Below, one piece after another: positions 1 to 6,561 of a DNA stretch of 12,869 bases; the first letter of the stretch is position 1; the number at the start of each line of letters is the position of its first letter. The DNA is taken from positions 1-12,869 of the forward strand of contig USJY01000012.1 in the NCBI GenBank assembly GCA_900555065.1, written 5' to 3'. The position numbers and the translations under genes are program-made. Source of the stretch: an uncultured Eubacteriales bacterium. Its GTDB lineage: Bacteria; Bacillota; Clostridia; Oscillospirales; UMGS1783. The notes beneath the pieces were generated by a model that saw nothing but the letters and a program-made list of their open reading frames with translations, did not search any database and had not been told where the DNA came from.

Positions 1-879
1 AATTTCGGGAATGATTACGGGAAGCTGTACAAGCCGGATTACCGTTCCCTGAATGCGGAAAACGACGATGTAGCGCTGAAATATATCGACGATAACCCGG
101 AAAGCTATCCCGGGATTTTTGAAAACGCCAAATTCAAGGTGTCGGATGCCGATCAGGAACGGGTGATTGAGGCGCTGAAAACCCTGTCTACCGGTGAAAA
201 CCTGGAGACCGCCGTCAACGTGGACGAGGTGCTGCGATATTTCACCGTGCAGGTCTTTGTAATGAATTGGGACAGCTATCTGGGTTATACCGGACACAAT
301 TACTTTTTGTATGAGGAAGACGGAGTTCTCAGCATCCTGCCCTGGGATTACAACCTGGCCTTCGGCACCTACGCCCTGGGGATGACGAACCCTATAAAGG
401 ACGCCGATATCCTCATCAACTACCCGATTAACACCCCGGCGGAAGGCAAGGTTATGCTGAACCGGCCGCTGTACCACAACGTTATGAAACACGACGAATA
501 CTTAACCCGCTATCACGCCTATTTCGACGAACTCCTATCGAAGTACTTTGAAAGCGGACGGTTTGAAGTCACCCTCCGACAGGCGGAAAAGCGGATTGCT
601 CCCTATGTCCAAAAGGATCCGACTGCGTTTTGCTCCTTTGAAGACCATCAGCAGGCAGTGGATACGTTGGAACAGGTCTGCCTGCTCCGGGCGCAGAGTG
701 TCCGCGGACAGCTGGACGGAGAAATTCCCGCCACCATCCGGGGCCGGCAGGAAAATCCGGACGCCAAAGTGGACGCTTCGGAAGTTCAACTGACCGACTT
801 GGGGGATTTTGGGGATTTGGAAGCGGCAAAAAATAAACAAGACACTGCTCTGGATACCATAAAAAGCAAAAGCGCTTAG
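1..879 (+). CDS. CotH-family kinase-like protein, 3' part (5' end outside window)
   Basis: The frame is open from base 1 and ends with TAG at 877-879, giving 292 residues of the C-terminal part. The ATG at 139 is internal, because homologous-looking sequence (NFGNDYGKLYKPDY and following) continues upstream of it. CotH-family hallmarks are visible: a helical stretch ending in MNWDSYLGYTGHNYFLY, with the Asp of NWD at 271-273, then LPWDYNLAFGTY, with the Asp of WDYN at 346-348. In characterised CotH proteins the equivalent acidic residues bind Mg-ATP, and the protein is an atypical kinase that phosphorylates spore coat proteins. Many clostridial relatives are extracellular proteins of unknown substrate. 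The tail after about codon 240 is charged and low in complexity (DLGDFGDLEAAKNKQD) and resembles no domain I know. Family assignment is firm. The spore-coat role is inference, since the N-terminus and any signal peptide are not visible. Confidence 0.88.
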   Translation, partial: NFGNDYGKLYKPDYRSLNAENDDVALKYIDDNPESYPGIFENAKFKVSDADQERVIEALKTLSTGENLETAVNVDEVLRYFTVQVFVMNWDSYLGYTGHNYFLYEEDGVLSILPWDYNLAFGTYALGMTNPIKDADILINYPINTPAEGKVMLNRPLYHNVMKHDEYLTRYHAYFDELLSKYFESGRFEVTLRQAEKRIAPYVQKDPTAFCSFEDHQQAVDTLEQVCLLRAQSVRGQLDGEIPATIRGRQENPDAKVDASEVQLTDLGDFGDLEAAKNKQDTALDTIKSKSA

Positions 880-910
880 GGACATTCGGCCCTAAGCGCT
901 TTTGCTTTCT
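863..910 (+). terminator. Rho-independent terminator of the CotH-like gene, overlapping its stop codon
   Basis: A perfect 19-bp inverted repeat (863-881 with 890-908) has an 8-nt loop (882-889) and ends in a T-rich tail. The left arm includes the last codons and the TAG stop (877-879) of the CotH-like gene, so the coding end and the terminator share bases. Confidence 0.85.
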
Positions 911-923
911 GCGAGTTGTGTAA

Positions 924-954
924 GATGCGGCAGCGATATTTTCGCTGCCGCATC
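924..954 (-). terminator. Hairpin terminator downstream of the surface protein gene
   Basis: A perfect 13-bp stem (gatgcggcagcga at 924-936, paired with 942-954) has a 5-nt loop. It lies 14 bp beyond the stop codon of the minus-strand surface protein gene. The tail on the minus strand is only weakly T-rich (TTACACAACT), so it may work as a 3'-end stabiliser or as part of a convergent terminator pair with the 863-910 hairpin. Confidence 0.6.
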
Positions 955-968
955 ACGATTTATACCGA

Positions 969-3929
969 TTATTTCACACGCGTTTTCTTTTCATAAGCTC
1001 CTGCAATAACAAGCAAAGTCCCGGAAACAAACATTAAAGCAATCCATAGCGCAATATTGCTGCTATCGCCAGTTCGAGGGGCATTCGTATCGCCGGGATT
1101 ATCAGGACTTTCCGGAGTAGATGGTTCTTCAGGAACGCCCATTGCAGGGACATCGGCTGTTTCCTTATAGCCGCATACGGAACAGATACGCTCTTTTACG
1201 CCCTTTTCAGTCGCTGTCTCATCCTTTGTTACATTCCAATCACCAAAAGTATGCTCGGCATTGACTGTCACAGATACTGTGATACTGTTTCCGGCAAAAT
1301 CGGAAGCGATGATGTCGTATTTGCCAGCAGCCAAAATATAGAAACCATCATTAAGCGATACAGTCTGACCGTTTACCGTTACATTTTTCAGGTTTTTATC
1401 TGTGGCTTGAAATTTTGTTTCCAAGCAATATGTTTTCCCGTCTTCAATTCCACCGATGAGCGGAACGGTGGTGTCAATCTTCAGATGCTTTGTATTGCGG
1501 GCTACAGCGCCCTTTGTATCATCTTCTTTGTCGGAGCGTAACAGGTATTCAAAATCACCGTCGTATTCATCAAAAACAATTCGCTCCGTACTCCATGTCT
1601 TTCCGCCGTCAATACTAATCGAATGACCCTCCGGAGGAGTAACGGTTATGTTTGAGGAATACCAGCCGTCATCTCCATCAGGCTGTTCCGGAGAGAAGAT
1701 TGCTTCCGCCTTATATTCCTGAATGGTAAAAGTAAAGGTCTCTTCTGTAAATTTCAACTCGTAATTCGGATTGTCGGTGGCTATGGTTCCCATTGTAAAA
1801 GCATAGCTTCCAATTTCTTCGCCCGGTTCTCTTTGGAGCGAACCAGTTATCGCTGCGTCACAATCTTCAGAAAGAGTATATTCGAAAACTGGATCCTGCT
1901 GACCAAAATATCTCTTTTGACCTTCGTTCGGCACTACCGTTATAATTTTGGGAGTAACGGTCATCTTAACCGGCACTGCAATAGTAACGGTATCGCCGTT
2001 ATCCGTCTTTTTCGCAGTGATTTCAAGATAGTAATAATAATTTCCTGCATCTTTTCCGGTAGGAATAGAATAGTTTTTATCTATTGCCCCTTCGATTTTG
2101 CGCCCATCTTTTGACTGTCCTTCACCATCTGCCGCATACCATTGATATGCATAAGTATATCCCTCCTGCTCGTTAACCGCAGCTGTAAAACCTGCATTGT
2201 CATATCCGTATTCAACAGTAATATCCTCAATAGAAACCGCAGGAATTTCTGCCGGAGCAGATGTAATAATATCAAACATATATGCTGTGTTTACCGTCCT
2301 TTCGGGATCGGAGCCGATGACGGTGCTTGCCGATTTATAAAAAAGCTTCCATTGTCCGCCTGTCTTAGGTATATAATACCCGTATACTTCCAGCAGATAA
2401 TACCCATCGCCGTAATCTTCACCGGAATAATTTCCGGCGGATGTTCTCTCATGTTCCGGTCCGTTGATCGGGATGGTATTTGTTACATTGGGATTATCCC
2501 ATAAATTATATCTTCCGAAGCCGGACTCTTGCATACGTGGGCCTTCACTGCCGCCTTCCCATACATCAGTCCACGCATACTCAAATTTCACACGCACATC
2601 TGCATCTTCGGCTGTTTCAATGGGGTGGGTGACATGAACGCCGATCGTGTGCTCCCTGTCATTGGACAAAATGAGTTTGGGATATGTATTTTCAGTTTCA
2701 ATTGCGTTTCCGTCCACAATAAATTCAATAGTTGGATTCTGCAAAACAAAACCAATGTCCAAATATAGATCATCACCGTCTGGTTTCAAAACTGTTTTGG
2801 CTGTCAGGATGTTTCCGTTATATTCCCAGCCGCCAGCATAGCCCACAGGCGCGTTTTCGGATGGCGCTTCCGGGATCTGATAATCCTCGTTTATCGCCCA
2901 TGATCCGTCAGCATTTTTGCAGACGTTGACAGACTGCCCATAAAGTTTTGATTCCGTTACGGCATCTTCGCTGTCTCCGTAATGTAGTGTAAATTCATAA
3001 GTCAGCGAATTCTTATACGAGGTCAATCCACTTGGCGTAAATGTCTTTTTTGCAGCAGAATTATTGAAAACGGTCAAACGGTATCCTATCCCATATTTAT
3101 TGGTACTGTCAGAAAATGCTTTGCCATGATAATTACTTGCGTCATTTGTTTTTACAACAATCGTGGTAATGGACGGGGTATAGTTGAATACTTCGCTTCC
3201 TACATAAGTAACAGAAGCCGGGATTGTTATGGCTGTGTCTGCCGGTAATCCGGTACATTTGTAAAAGCTCTGATTTCCTATCACTTCCAGATGATCGGGA
3301 AGTTCAAAGACCGCTTCGGGATTTTTTCCGGCAGTCCGCACAAACTGCATGCCGGAACAGCCATAAAAGACACTTCCGCTGCTTGTGCTTCCTATACTCT
3401 TTAAGGTTGGCGGAAGAATGACGCCGATAATTCCCGTGCATTCTTTAAATGCATTCTTTCCTATTGTTTCAACCTTTGTGCCGGATAAATCCAACACACC
3501 CTCTACAGGGCATCCCATAGCCGCCTGTTCGCCTATTGTCAATAGATTTTCGGCATTTGTAAAATCAATGTCTACAATAGTATATTTATCCGTATATGTT
3601 TTGTCGCCGGCATAATTATAATTCGTGATACACCCTTTTTGCTGTTTTTCATTTGACCAGCTGTCTCTGAATCCATCTTTACAAATAGTGGTTACGCTGT
3701 TTGGAATTTCGACTGAAAAAGACAGCTTTTCTCCATTAGGATTGTACGATTCAAACCAGCTCTTGGAAATACCGTAGTACACTCCGTTTTCAATGACCAG
3801 AGCTTCCGATGGCACCGCAACCGCAGTTTCTTTCGCCGATCCACTTGCAAATATCGTGGAAGGCATTAAACCGATTACCATGTATAAAGTCAACAGTAGG
3901 CTTAACAAGCGCTTTTTAGTGATACACAT
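969..3929 (-). CDS. Large LRR (BspA-type) / Ig-like / MBG surface protein with sortase-type C-terminal signal
   Basis: This is a 986-residue secreted, wall-anchored protein. Residues 1-29 form a signal peptide: KKR, a hydrophobic core, and a cleavage-like site after IFA. Residues ~70-300 carry BspA/LRR_5-type repeats (e.g. LPPTLKSIG...VFYGCSGM, LPDHLEVIGNQSFYKCTGL, IPASVTYVGSEVF). Residues ~380-555 are a beta-rich part I cannot assign. Residues ~565-658 look like an Ig-like domain (QWYAADG...DAGNYYYYLEIT), and 661-737 like an MBG domain (GQKRYFGQQDPVFEYTLSE). Further beta domains span ~740-890. Residues 893-929 form the HTFGDW...CSVCGYKET module common at the ends of clostridial surface proteins. 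A Pro-rich spacer leads to NAPRTGD (949-955), a membrane helix (958-978), and a KK-containing tail, i.e. a sorting signal with APRTG instead of LPXTG. AGGAGG (3937-3942) lies 7 nt before the ATG. The likely role is adhesion or host interaction (inferred). Upstream lies a putative invertible promoter segment, apparently OFF here. Confidence 0.88.
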   Translation of the reverse strand: MCITKKRLLSLLLTLYMVIGLMPSTIFASGSAKETAVAVPSEALVIENGVYYGISKSWFESYNPNGEKLSFSVEIPNSVTTICKDGFRDSWSNEKQQKGCITNYNYAGDKTYTDKYTIVDIDFTNAENLLTIGEQAAMGCPVEGVLDLSGTKVETIGKNAFKECTGIIGVILPPTLKSIGSTSSGSVFYGCSGMQFVRTAGKNPEAVFELPDHLEVIGNQSFYKCTGLPADTAITIPASVTYVGSEVFNYTPSITTIVVKTNDASNYHGKAFSDSTNKYGIGYRLTVFNNSAAKKTFTPSGLTSYKNSLTYEFTLHYGDSEDAVTESKLYGQSVNVCKNADGSWAINEDYQIPEAPSENAPVGYAGGWEYNGNILTAKTVLKPDGDDLYLDIGFVLQNPTIEFIVDGNAIETENTYPKLILSNDREHTIGVHVTHPIETAEDADVRVKFEYAWTDVWEGGSEGPRMQESGFGRYNLWDNPNVTNTIPINGPEHERTSAGNYSGEDYGDGYYLLEVYGYYIPKTGGQWKLFYKSASTVIGSDPERTVNTAYMFDIITSAPAEIPAVSIEDITVEYGYDNAGFTAAVNEQEGYTYAYQWYAADGEGQSKDGRKIEGAIDKNYSIPTGKDAGNYYYYLEITAKKTDNGDTVTIAVPVKMTVTPKIITVVPNEGQKRYFGQQDPVFEYTLSEDCDAAITGSLQREPGEEIGSYAFTMGTIATDNPNYELKFTEETFTFTIQEYKAEAIFSPEQPDGDDGWYSSNITVTPPEGHSISIDGGKTWSTERIVFDEYDGDFEYLLRSDKEDDTKGAVARNTKHLKIDTTVPLIGGIEDGKTYCLETKFQATDKNLKNVTVNGQTVSLNDGFYILAAGKYDIIASDFAGNSITVSVTVNAEHTFGDWNVTKDETATEKGVKERICSVCGYKETADVPAMGVPEEPSTPESPDNPGDTNAPRTGDSSNIALWIALMFVSGTLLVIAGAYEKKTRVK

Positions 3930-3970
3930 TCTTATTCCTCCTAAATTTCATAAATTCTGTTTTCCTGGCT

Positions 3971-4004
3971 GTTGTGCAACATAATCCACATTATGTTGTA
4001 CAAC
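3971..4004. repeat. Left recombination site (IRL) of the invertible segment
   Basis: A 34-bp near-palindrome: arm gttgtgcaacataat (3971-3985), asymmetric centre ccac (3986-3989), arm attatgttgtacaac (3990-4004), with one mismatch between arms. Bases 3979-4002 recur in inverted orientation at 4234-4257 with a single mismatch; 3979-3998 is identical over 20 bp. Two recombinase-binding arms around a short asymmetric core is the layout expected of a tyrosine recombinase crossover site. Confidence 0.8.
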
Positions 4005-4011
4005 AAACTGC

Positions 4012-4041
4012 AAAAAGCGCCCACAGCCAAACTGTGAGCGC
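4012..4041 (-). terminator. Terminator inside the invertible segment, facing the surface gene
   Basis: On the minus strand the RNA would form a 10-bp stem (4041-4032 with 4026-4017) with a 5-nt loop, followed by five U (4016-4012). The one non-Watson-Crick position is a G-U wobble in minus-strand RNA but a C-A mismatch in plus-strand RNA, and only the minus direction has the U-run. The terminator is therefore directional and would stop transcripts coming from the recombinase side just before the left repeat. Confidence 0.75.
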
Positions 4042-4162
4042 CAGCAACAGAAAAAAGTGTATAACAAATCAAGTCTTTTCGTTTTCTTTGCTTGAAAAGG
4101 CTTATTTGTGCTGTATGAAATCGACAATGATCTTATCAATCACACTTTCCGCTTTAAACATC

Positions 4163-4195
4163 TTGCAATATCGTTGAATTTATGATATATATTAT
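4163..4195 (+). promoter_or_regulatory. Promoter-like sequence inside the invertible segment, pointing away from the surface gene
   Basis: TTGCAA (4163-4168) and TATATA (4186-4191) are separated by 17 bp. Overlapping alternative -10-like hexamers are TATGAT (4181-4186) and TATTAT (4190-4195). The hexamers match consensus at only 4-5 of 6 positions, but this is the best sigma-A-type match in the segment. In this orientation a transcript would start near 4198 and meet the terminator at 4262-4285. After inversion it would read into the surface protein gene. Confidence 0.45.
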
Positions 4196-4233
4196 TATGT
4201 ATTGTTGAGTGGCTTTGGCCGACCGGCAGAGCC

Positions 4234-4257
4234 TGTGCAACATAATGTGGATTATGT
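4234..4257. repeat. Right recombination site (IRR) of the invertible segment
   Basis: Inverted copy of the left site: identical over 4238-4257 to the reverse complement of 3979-3998, and over 4234-4257 with one mismatch. The asymmetric core reads gtgg (4247-4250), the reverse complement of ccac at the left site, so the two sites are in inverted orientation. That arrangement gives inversion rather than excision. Its outer arm (after 4257) diverges from the left site. Confidence 0.8.
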
Positions 4258-4261
4258 CATG

Positions 4262-4285
4262 ACCGCCATTTTTGTGGCGGTTTTT
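4262..4285 (+). terminator. Terminator just outside the right repeat, plus direction
   Basis: Stem accgcca (4262-4268) pairs with tggcggt (4275-4281), with a T-rich loop and a following run of T to 4285. It sits between the right repeat and the stop codon of the recombinase gene. It would end transcripts leaving the invertible segment in the present orientation. Read on the minus strand the stem has no U-tail, so recombinase transcripts may read through into the segment. Confidence 0.7.
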
Positions 4286-5131
4286 CTATACGATCAGCCG
4301 CATATTTTCCATACGCTGCCGGTGTTCATTGCCGGTATCCATAATATAAATGCGGGTGGTGTTGATACTGCTGTGACCGAGAATGTCGGCGAGCTTGGCA
4401 ATATCCTTTTCAATGCCGTAAAAAGTGCGGGCGAACAGATGGCGTAAATTGTGGGGAAACACCTTCTGCGGATTCACGTCTGCCTGCTCGCAAAGCCTTT
4501 TCATTTCCCGCCATATATTCGTGCGGCTCATCGGTTTGCCGCTTCGAGTGATGAATATAGCGCCCGAGCATATTTTCTGCGACTTCGCATAGCGGAGCAG
4601 CTTCTGCCGCAGTTCACGGATAATAAATACCGTTCGTGTTTTGCCTTTGAGGGAAACAACCGCTTCTCCGTTTTTTACAGCTTCAACAGTGATATATTGC
4701 AGCTCGCTCACACGGATACCCGTACCGCATAGCGTCTGTAAAACGAGATTCAGCCGTTCGTTGCCTTTCTGCTTTGCGGTGTTCACGAGCCGCATATATT
4801 CTGCTTTTGTCAGCGCCGTATTTTCGGGACAGTAAACGCGTCGTTGGAATTTCACAGACTTCACTCGGCAGTCAATCCAATTCAAAAATGAGAACAGGCT
4901 GTTGAGGGAAGCCAGCATGGAATTGATGCTCCTTGCGGCGTAACTATCGGAAAGCAGTTTTCCTTTGTAAGCGATAACCGTTTCCTTCGTTACCTCGGCA
5001 CCGTTTTGATATACCGCGAACGCACGCACATCCCGCAGATACTTTTCTACGGTATTGTTGCTTTTTTCTTCGCTTTTGAGATATGCAGAGAAATCTGCAA
5101 TCGTTTTTTCTGTTAAAATTCGTCCTTTCAT
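4286..5131 (-). CDS. XerC/D-like tyrosine recombinase, likely DNA invertase of the adjacent switch
   Basis: A 281-residue site-specific recombinase of the phage-integrase family, at full family length. Residues ~8-90 form the N-terminal SAM-like core-binding domain, and ~105-275 the catalytic domain. The catalytic set is complete: Arg140 in CGTGIRVSEL, Lys164 in LKGKTRTV, His227 and Arg230 in HNLRHLF, His253 in LGHSSINTTR, and the nucleophile Tyr262 in RIYI. GGAGG (5140-5144) lies 8 nt before the ATG. The stop lies 28 bp from the right inverted repeat. Small stand-alone XerC/D-like enzymes beside inverted repeats usually catalyse inversion of those repeats; that this one acts on 3979-4257 is inferred from adjacency. 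There is no excisionase, phage gene or tRNA attachment site nearby to suggest an integrase of a mobile element. A weak TAAAAT -10-like hexamer lies at 5163-5168, with no convincing -35. Confidence 0.9.
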   Translation of the reverse strand: MKGRILTEKTIADFSAYLKSEEKSNNTVEKYLRDVRAFAVYQNGAEVTKETVIAYKGKLLSDSYAARSINSMLASLNSLFSFLNWIDCRVKSVKFQRRVYCPENTALTKAEYMRLVNTAKQKGNERLNLVLQTLCGTGIRVSELQYITVEAVKNGEAVVSLKGKTRTVFIIRELRQKLLRYAKSQKICSGAIFITRSGKPMSRTNIWREMKRLCEQADVNPQKVFPHNLRHLFARTFYGIEKDIAKLADILGHSSINTTRIYIMDTGNEHRQRMENMRLIV

Positions 5132-5417
5132 TGCATTTACCTCCGGATAAATTGTTTGTAGTATTTTACCCGAAAAGCATGATTTTAATTGTCGTCACAT
5201 TTTTAGGTAAATACATCTTGTAAGTCGAATGTGTGGATTTTAGGTATAAAGATAGCCCCCGATGTGAATTTTCTGATCGCATCGGTTTTTTGTTTTTATT
5301 CTGTCTGATTCCTTGCTGTATCAGTTCCTGCTTAATTTTCTGTAATGCTTTGCGGCAGGTTTTATCCGCGGTATCGGATGAAGCCAAACCGTGGCAGAAC
5401 GGAGCGCGGCAAAGCAA
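5132..5417. other. Intergenic region upstream of the recombinase, no convincing gene
   Basis: The region is AT-rich next to the recombinase start. It holds the recombinase ribosome binding site, a weak -10-like hexamer, and one plus-strand terminator hairpin (5259-5291). A minus-strand reading frame of 86 codons (5166-5426) crosses it, but it lacks a ribosome binding site, resembles no family I know and overlaps hairpins. I do not call it a gene. Confidence 0.6.
5259..5291 (+). terminator. Plus-strand terminator hairpin without an obvious gene before it
   Basis: Stem ccgatgtga (5259-5267) pairs with tcgcatcgg (5277-5285), 9 bp with one G-U pair. It is followed by six T (5286-5291), then G and five more T. 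No plus-strand gene lies upstream. It could end antisense transcripts crossing the recombinase gene, or be the relic of a lost gene. Confidence 0.6.
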
Positions 5418-5448
5418 AAACGGCATAGCTATATAGGCTATGCCGTTT
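5418..5448 (-). terminator. Terminator of the sugar operon (distal hairpin)
   Basis: A perfect 12-bp stem, aaacggcatagc (5418-5429) with 5437-5448, has a 7-nt loop. On the minus strand it is followed by TTGCTTTG, extending the T-run of the stem, which fits an end for transcripts of the epimerase-aldolase-isomerase operon. Confidence 0.7.
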
Positions 5449-5476
5449 CAAAAAATCAAGATTCAGCTTGCATACA

Positions 5477-5527
5477 AAAGGTCACCATGGGACCTTCCTT
5501 ACGGAGGGTGCCCATAGTGGCCTTTTT
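5477..5527. terminator. Long near-continuous hairpin after the epimerase gene
   Basis: An outer stem (5477-5491 with 5511-5525, one C-A mismatch and one wobble) and an inner stem (5492-5498 with 5503-5509) share a loop ttac and are separated by one bulged G (5510), about 22 bp in all. T5 follows on the plus strand and TTTT on the minus strand. It begins 11 bp past the epimerase stop codon, so it probably serves as a terminator or 3'-end structure for the operon. Pairing is somewhat better in plus-strand RNA, so direction is uncertain. Confidence 0.55.
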
Positions 5528-5537
5528 ACGGATATGT

Positions 5538-6548
5538 CTATTGCCGAAGCGTTTCAAAGGATACCTGGATCGTACTCACAATAGTCTTGCCCGGAGCCAG
5601 GGTTTTAAGCGTGCCGTCCCGTTTTGCCTGCGCATAGCCGTCTATGGTGGCATTGCCCGGCTCAAGACCCAGCGCATAGTCGCCCTCGCCCATCATCTTC
5701 CATTCGACGAAATGGTCCAGCACCTTTTTGTCAAACCGGATTTGCAGCTTTTGACCGAGCTGCGGGTTGACTACGCCAACCGCTGCAATACCGTCCTCAT
5801 CGGCCTGCACGTCGTGATAGTAGCAGACCTCCGCACAGCCCGCCTGCGGCGGCGTGAGCTCGTCCCACGACCCGATCCGCTCCTGCGCGTACGCGTCGCG
5901 GCCGCGGACGGAAACAGAGGGGATCACCATACGCGCCTGCTCGCTCAGCAGCGGATAACCGATGTTGAAGTGGTACAGGAGCATAAAGGGCGCAGTTTGA
6001 AAACCGCGGTTCGTGATCTCGTCGCGGATAAAAAAGCCCGCTTCGTCGTATGCGCTGAGGATGGTGCGTTTCAAGGTCAGGTTATGCCCAAAAAACCGCG
6101 CGCTGCGCACCGTACCGGAGAGCACGACCATGGGCCGTCCGCCGCCCTCCTCCACGCCGACGCTCAGACGTTCCGCCGGCGTCTGCGACAGGCTTCCGTG
6201 CATGCCCAGCGGCACGCCGTCGCAATCGCTCGGTTTGCCGATGTTCTCAAATCCGCAGGTCGTGAGAAAGCCGCCCGTGAAGCTTTTGAGCAGGCCCTCG
6301 CCCGCATCGTCGTAGTAGGCGGGCGCGACAATCCCGGTCGGTGTGAGCAGGCACGCGTTTTTCCCATGGAAGCGGACCTGGTGAATGTCCATACACCGGT
6401 CGGGCAAAACGGTGTAGTCCAGCCCTGCGGCGGTTGATACGTCGACGGCGCGCACACCGCGCGCCTTGCCTTGGGTGAGCGTATACTCCTTTACGGAGAA
6501 TAGCTGCGCGTCGTTGCCGATATAGCGGCGCTCGTGTGCATAGTCCAT
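5538..6548 (-). CDS. DUF4432 / GalM-like aldose 1-epimerase family protein
   Basis: A 336-residue protein of the galactose-mutarotase-like fold, where members interconvert anomers of sugars or bind sugar-like substrates. Visible features are DYTVLPDRCMDI (44-55), GMHGSLSQTPAE with His117, LLYHFNIGYPLL with His193, and a late LGLEPGN with Glu296. The last two sit where GalM enzymes carry a sugar-binding His and the catalytic Glu. I chose the ATG at 6548, because AAGGAG (6557-6562) precedes it by 8 nt. The longer reading frame from 6623 would overlap the aldolase gene by 62 bp with no ribosome site. The Shine-Dalgarno sequence overlaps the aldolase stop codon, so translation is probably coupled. 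It is the third gene of the operon. The exact sugar cannot be told from sequence. Confidence 0.85.
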   Translation of the reverse strand: MDYAHERRYIGNDAQLFSVKEYTLTQGKARGVRAVDVSTAAGLDYTVLPDRCMDIHQVRFHGKNACLLTPTGIVAPAYYDDAGEGLLKSFTGGFLTTCGFENIGKPSDCDGVPLGMHGSLSQTPAERLSVGVEEGGGRPMVVLSGTVRSARFFGHNLTLKRTILSAYDEAGFFIRDEITNRGFQTAPFMLLYHFNIGYPLLSEQARMVIPSVSVRGRDAYAQERIGSWDELTPPQAGCAEVCYYHDVQADEDGIAAVGVVNPQLGQKLQIRFDKKVLDHFVEWKMMGEGDYALGLEPGNATIDGYAQAKRDGTLKTLAPGKTIVSTIQVSFETLRQ

Positions 6549-6561
6549 ACGCGCGCTCCTT

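Larger units (their letters stand above)
3979..4257. other. Putative invertible promoter segment (phase-variation switch), OFF orientation
   Basis: The segment is bounded by inverted copies of the same site (3979-4002 and 4234-4257). It lies between a tyrosine recombinase gene and the 5' end of a surface protein gene. The roughly 230 bp inside hold no credible gene. They contain a terminator facing the surface gene (4012-4041, minus direction) and an AT-rich promoter-like block facing away (4163-4195, plus direction). Inversion about the two core sites would place the promoter about 110-140 bp before the surface gene ATG, reading towards it, and would flip the terminator. The layout matches known recombinase-controlled switches such as the cwpV switch of Clostridioides difficile (20-bp class inverted repeats, tyrosine recombinase). 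The sequence shows the repeats, terminator and neighbours. Inversion itself is inferred. Confidence 0.72.

Noticed and set aside
4042-4162. A minus-strand promoter inside the invertible segment (TTGATA or TATACA-like boxes)
   Set aside because: Box matches and spacing are poor, and any transcript would meet the terminator at 4012-4041. I could not support it.
4286-5131. Integrase of a prophage or integrative element
   Set aside because: No excisionase, structural or conjugation genes and no tRNA attachment site nearby. Inverted rather than direct repeats adjoin the gene.
5166-5426. Minus-strand reading frame of 86 codons upstream of the recombinase
   Set aside because: No ribosome binding site, no recognisable family, and overlap with hairpins at both ends.
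5391-6437. Long plus-strand reading frame (348 codons) opposite the epimerase gene
   Set aside because: It is the antisense shadow of a clear DUF4432/GalM-like gene, has a composition-driven Arg/Ala/His-rich product, and runs through two terminator hairpins.
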